Assembly (NCBI GenBank): GCA_003506095.1
Contig: DNWZ01000843.1
Location: 1 to 7,310, forward strand
Reading direction: 5' to 3'
Origin: Planctomycetaceae bacterium
Lineage (GTDB): Bacteria > Planctomycetota > Planctomycetia > Pirellulales > Pirellulaceae
Length of the DNA: 7,310 bases
Below are positions 5,924 to 7,310 of the stretch, piece after piece. The position numbers were made by a program, and so were the translations under genes. The notes below the pieces were generated by a model. The model had not been told where the DNA came from and searched no databases. It worked only from the letters and a program-made list of their open reading frames with translations. Numbering within the stretch: position 1 is the stretch's first letter; each line of letters starts with the position of its first letter.

Positions 5924-7258
5924 TTAATTGCTGACGTGTACTAACTGCGAGAGTCGCAACGTATTGCCTCGCTTCCAATTTACAATCTCACGCCGCGCCT
6001 CAAAAAAGAGCCGCCTAAATCTTTCGCGGTCGTCGTCGCTAAGCGGACGATTGGACTTTGCAAAAATCTGAACGGTTTCGATAGGCAATCTTTCGGGTGT
6101 GATGGAATGCAAATGCCGATCTCGCAGCCCAAGCCCATCGAAAAGCCGGGAAAACAGCATCATCGACATTCCTTGAAAGGACCACGGATCACTAGTTTTT
6201 GTTTCAGCCACGGGATTCCCGTGACTATCAATCGCTGAAAAAAAAACGGCTCCCCACTGGAGGCGACGGTGCATCAGCAGTTCTGAGTGCGAAAAACGAC
6301 CAAGACTTACAGGATCAGGATGGATGTCTGCGACGGAATTGATCTCAGAAACAATTCCAAAGGTAGGCTCGGTCTTCCAGCCAACATTCGAATAGCAGAC
6401 ATTCAGATTGTGCCATGTATCCCAAGGGCTGTCCAAGGAAACCGTGGCTTGCAATGTGTCGTCGGAGTATTCCCAATGGTAGGAGTTCTGTGCCCAAAGG
6501 TAATTGGAACCACGTCTTTCGTGTCTAAAACTCGCTAGGCGAAACCCCGCAAGCGTATCGGGCAATACTGATTCGTAAGCGGCAGTAGCGACCCCAGTTA
6601 ATTTACTTTCACCATTTGGTACAAAGGAAGACCGAACCCAAGCGGACCGCAAACTGATACCAGCAAGCAAAATAAACCCAAGCAGCACCCTCGATCTTGA
6701 CCTGCCAATCATCGGAAATGGCACGAATAGAAGTTTAGAAATGCTTTCGATATCTTCCTTGCGGTAAATCTCAGCTATCGCCTCAGAACAGGTGGAAAGG
6801 TAGAATTCGTTTTTAACCATTCCGAACACAGCAGCGTCGGTCAGTCCTGCCATCAATAAGATGAATCCAAAGGCAAAGATCCCGAGCAGGTCGTGACCCC
6901 AGCCCCCCGCTATCCACGGGGCGGAATCAGCAAACACAATCACAGCAACTATCCGCAGGATGTTTCCGAGCAACACCCAAGCGAAAGCCTGCCCGAAATT
7001 AAACAGGATTCGCCACCACCTGTGCCCCTGTCCCACGCCATAAATAGCAACCATTGCCCATGAAGAGAACAACGACCTCACACCGCCACATGCTTCTTCG
7101 GCTAGAAACTGGTTGCTAAGCGTTTGAAGAATAACGCCTTGACGATAATGAAGTACCCCAATTCCATCGAGAAAATAGCTAGGCTCTGTCTGAAAACCGT
7201 TGTGTCCTCCGATTCGTACAGTATTTTGGTCAAATCTGTACGAGTTTGGGAGGAACAA
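5924..7258 (-). pseudogene. xrtU: Exosortase (XrtU-like) with EpsI-like C-terminal domain, 5' end removed by an IS
   Basis: Exosortases are membrane transpeptidases that cleave C-terminal PEP-CTERM-type sorting signals, usually with genes for exopolysaccharide export. In the 444-residue frame the catalytic Cys57 is in AEEACGGVRSL, Arg102 in GNILRIV and His122 in GWGHDLLG, the Cys-Arg-His set of the family. Hydrophobic segments lie at about 67-78, 84-109, 122-147 and 188-205. Residues about 220-400 (LAGFRLASFRHERR, YLWAQNSYHWEYSD, VSLDSPWDTWHNL) resemble the EpsI-like domain that planctomycete XrtU proteins carry. The four or so membrane helices expected before the Cys are missing. Family-like sequence begins at Ser27 (SYFLDGIGVLHYRQG, codon at 7178-7180); residues 1-26 come from the apparent insertion sequence, with only a TTG at 7258 as start and a stop at 7265-7267. 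The gene is therefore cut and most likely inactive. The catalytic half is undamaged, so the event looks recent. Confidence 0.8.
7214..7243 (+). promoter_or_regulatory. Inverted repeat just upstream of the transposase ribosome binding site
   Basis: TCGTACAG (7214-7221) and CTGTACGA (7236-7243) are an exact inverted pair with a 14-base loop whose inner part (ATTTTG, CAAAT) can also pair with a bulge. It ends four bases before GGGAGG. It could be an operator, or a hairpin limiting transposase translation from outside transcripts, as known for other IS elements such as IS10 and IS50. Confidence 0.45.
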
Positions 7259-7259
7259 A

Positions 7260-7310
7260 ATGGTTCAGCGACATTGCCTAACCGACGATCAGTGGGAGTT
7301 AGTGGCGGAC
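7260..7310 (+). CDS. IS5-family transposase, N-terminal 17 residues (partial)
   Basis: The ATG at 7260 follows the best ribosome binding site of the window, GGGAGG at 7248-7253 with a six-base gap. The visible protein, MVQRHCLTDDQWELVAD, matches the start of IS5-family DDE transposases, which usually read 'LTDEQWxxIxPLLP'. The window ends here, so the catalytic domain is unseen and I cannot tell whether the element is complete or uses a programmed frameshift. It points away from the exosortase remnant, and the bases coding its first residues overlap in antisense the open frame that runs out of the exosortase. Confidence 0.7.
   Translation, partial: MVQRHCLTDDQWELVAD

Larger units (their letters stand above)
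7182..7310 (+). mobile_element. Left end of an IS5-type insertion sequence (continues past the window)
   Basis: Exosortase-like sequence stops at 7178-7181, and GGCTCTGTCTGAAAACCG begins at 7182. That start, about 78 bp before a transposase ATG, looks like the terminal inverted repeat of IS5-family elements of the type that inserts at TA or TNA; the bases before it are CTA. The right end is outside the window, so neither the second repeat nor the target duplication can be seen. The left boundary could be off by one to three bases. Confidence 0.6.

Noticed and set aside
5823..7258. Complete, functional exosortase starting at TTG 7258
   Set aside because: Only about 30 family-like residues precede the catalytic Cys, so the N-terminal membrane helices are missing, and the frame's first 26 codons overlap the IS end.
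1..7310. CRISPR array, tRNA or rRNA gene
   Set aside because: I saw no regularly spaced repeats of CRISPR length and no tRNA cloverleaf or rRNA sequence by eye on either strand.

Overview
The window looks like chromosomal DNA of a planctomycete, probably of the Rhodopirellula/Blastopirellula type. The case rests on three things. There is an exosortase of the planctomycete XrtU kind with an EpsI-like C-terminal extension. A membrane-anchored TPR protein sits beside it on the same strand. Most starts lack a clear Shine-Dalgarno sequence, as is common in that phylum. The assignment comes from protein resemblance read by eye; no search was run. Most of the window is accessory DNA in decay: at least six genes are cut, frameshifted or reduced to tails.

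Left part (1-2198, + strand). The end of a HipB-like helix-turn-helix antitoxin overlaps by ATGA a HipA-type toxin gene that carries two frameshifts and ends before its kinase core, so the module is dead as a toxin. A complete 133-aa STAS-domain protein (anti-sigma-factor antagonist type) follows; its stop codon lies inside a 14-bp perfect palindrome. The 418 bp after it hold no convincing gene, only repeats: a 14-bp direct repeat with a 17-bp period and a 129-bp segment with 15-bp imperfect inverted ends. Then comes a small zinc-ribbon gene whose start and zinc-binding part are in different frames.

Middle (2222-4322, - strand). A 423-aa protein of unknown family is intact. Upstream of it are the tail of another unrecognised protein, the C-terminal end of an integrase-type (rve) transposase and, immediately before that, the last 19 residues of an IS3-type transposase in another frame. 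These suggest successive insertions and deletions.

Right part (4408-7310). A 472-aa TPR protein with one N-terminal membrane segment lies 97 bp downstream of an exosortase gene, both on the - strand, and the two probably form one operon. The exosortase keeps its Cys, Arg and His catalytic residues and the EpsI-like extension but has lost its N-terminal membrane part. The break coincides with the apparent left end of an IS5-type insertion sequence (about 7182), whose transposase starts at 7260 on the + strand and runs off the window. This IS insertion into an exosortase gene is the most notable event here. I see no evidence for a new defence or other novel multi-gene system; the least explained intact gene is the 423-aa protein.
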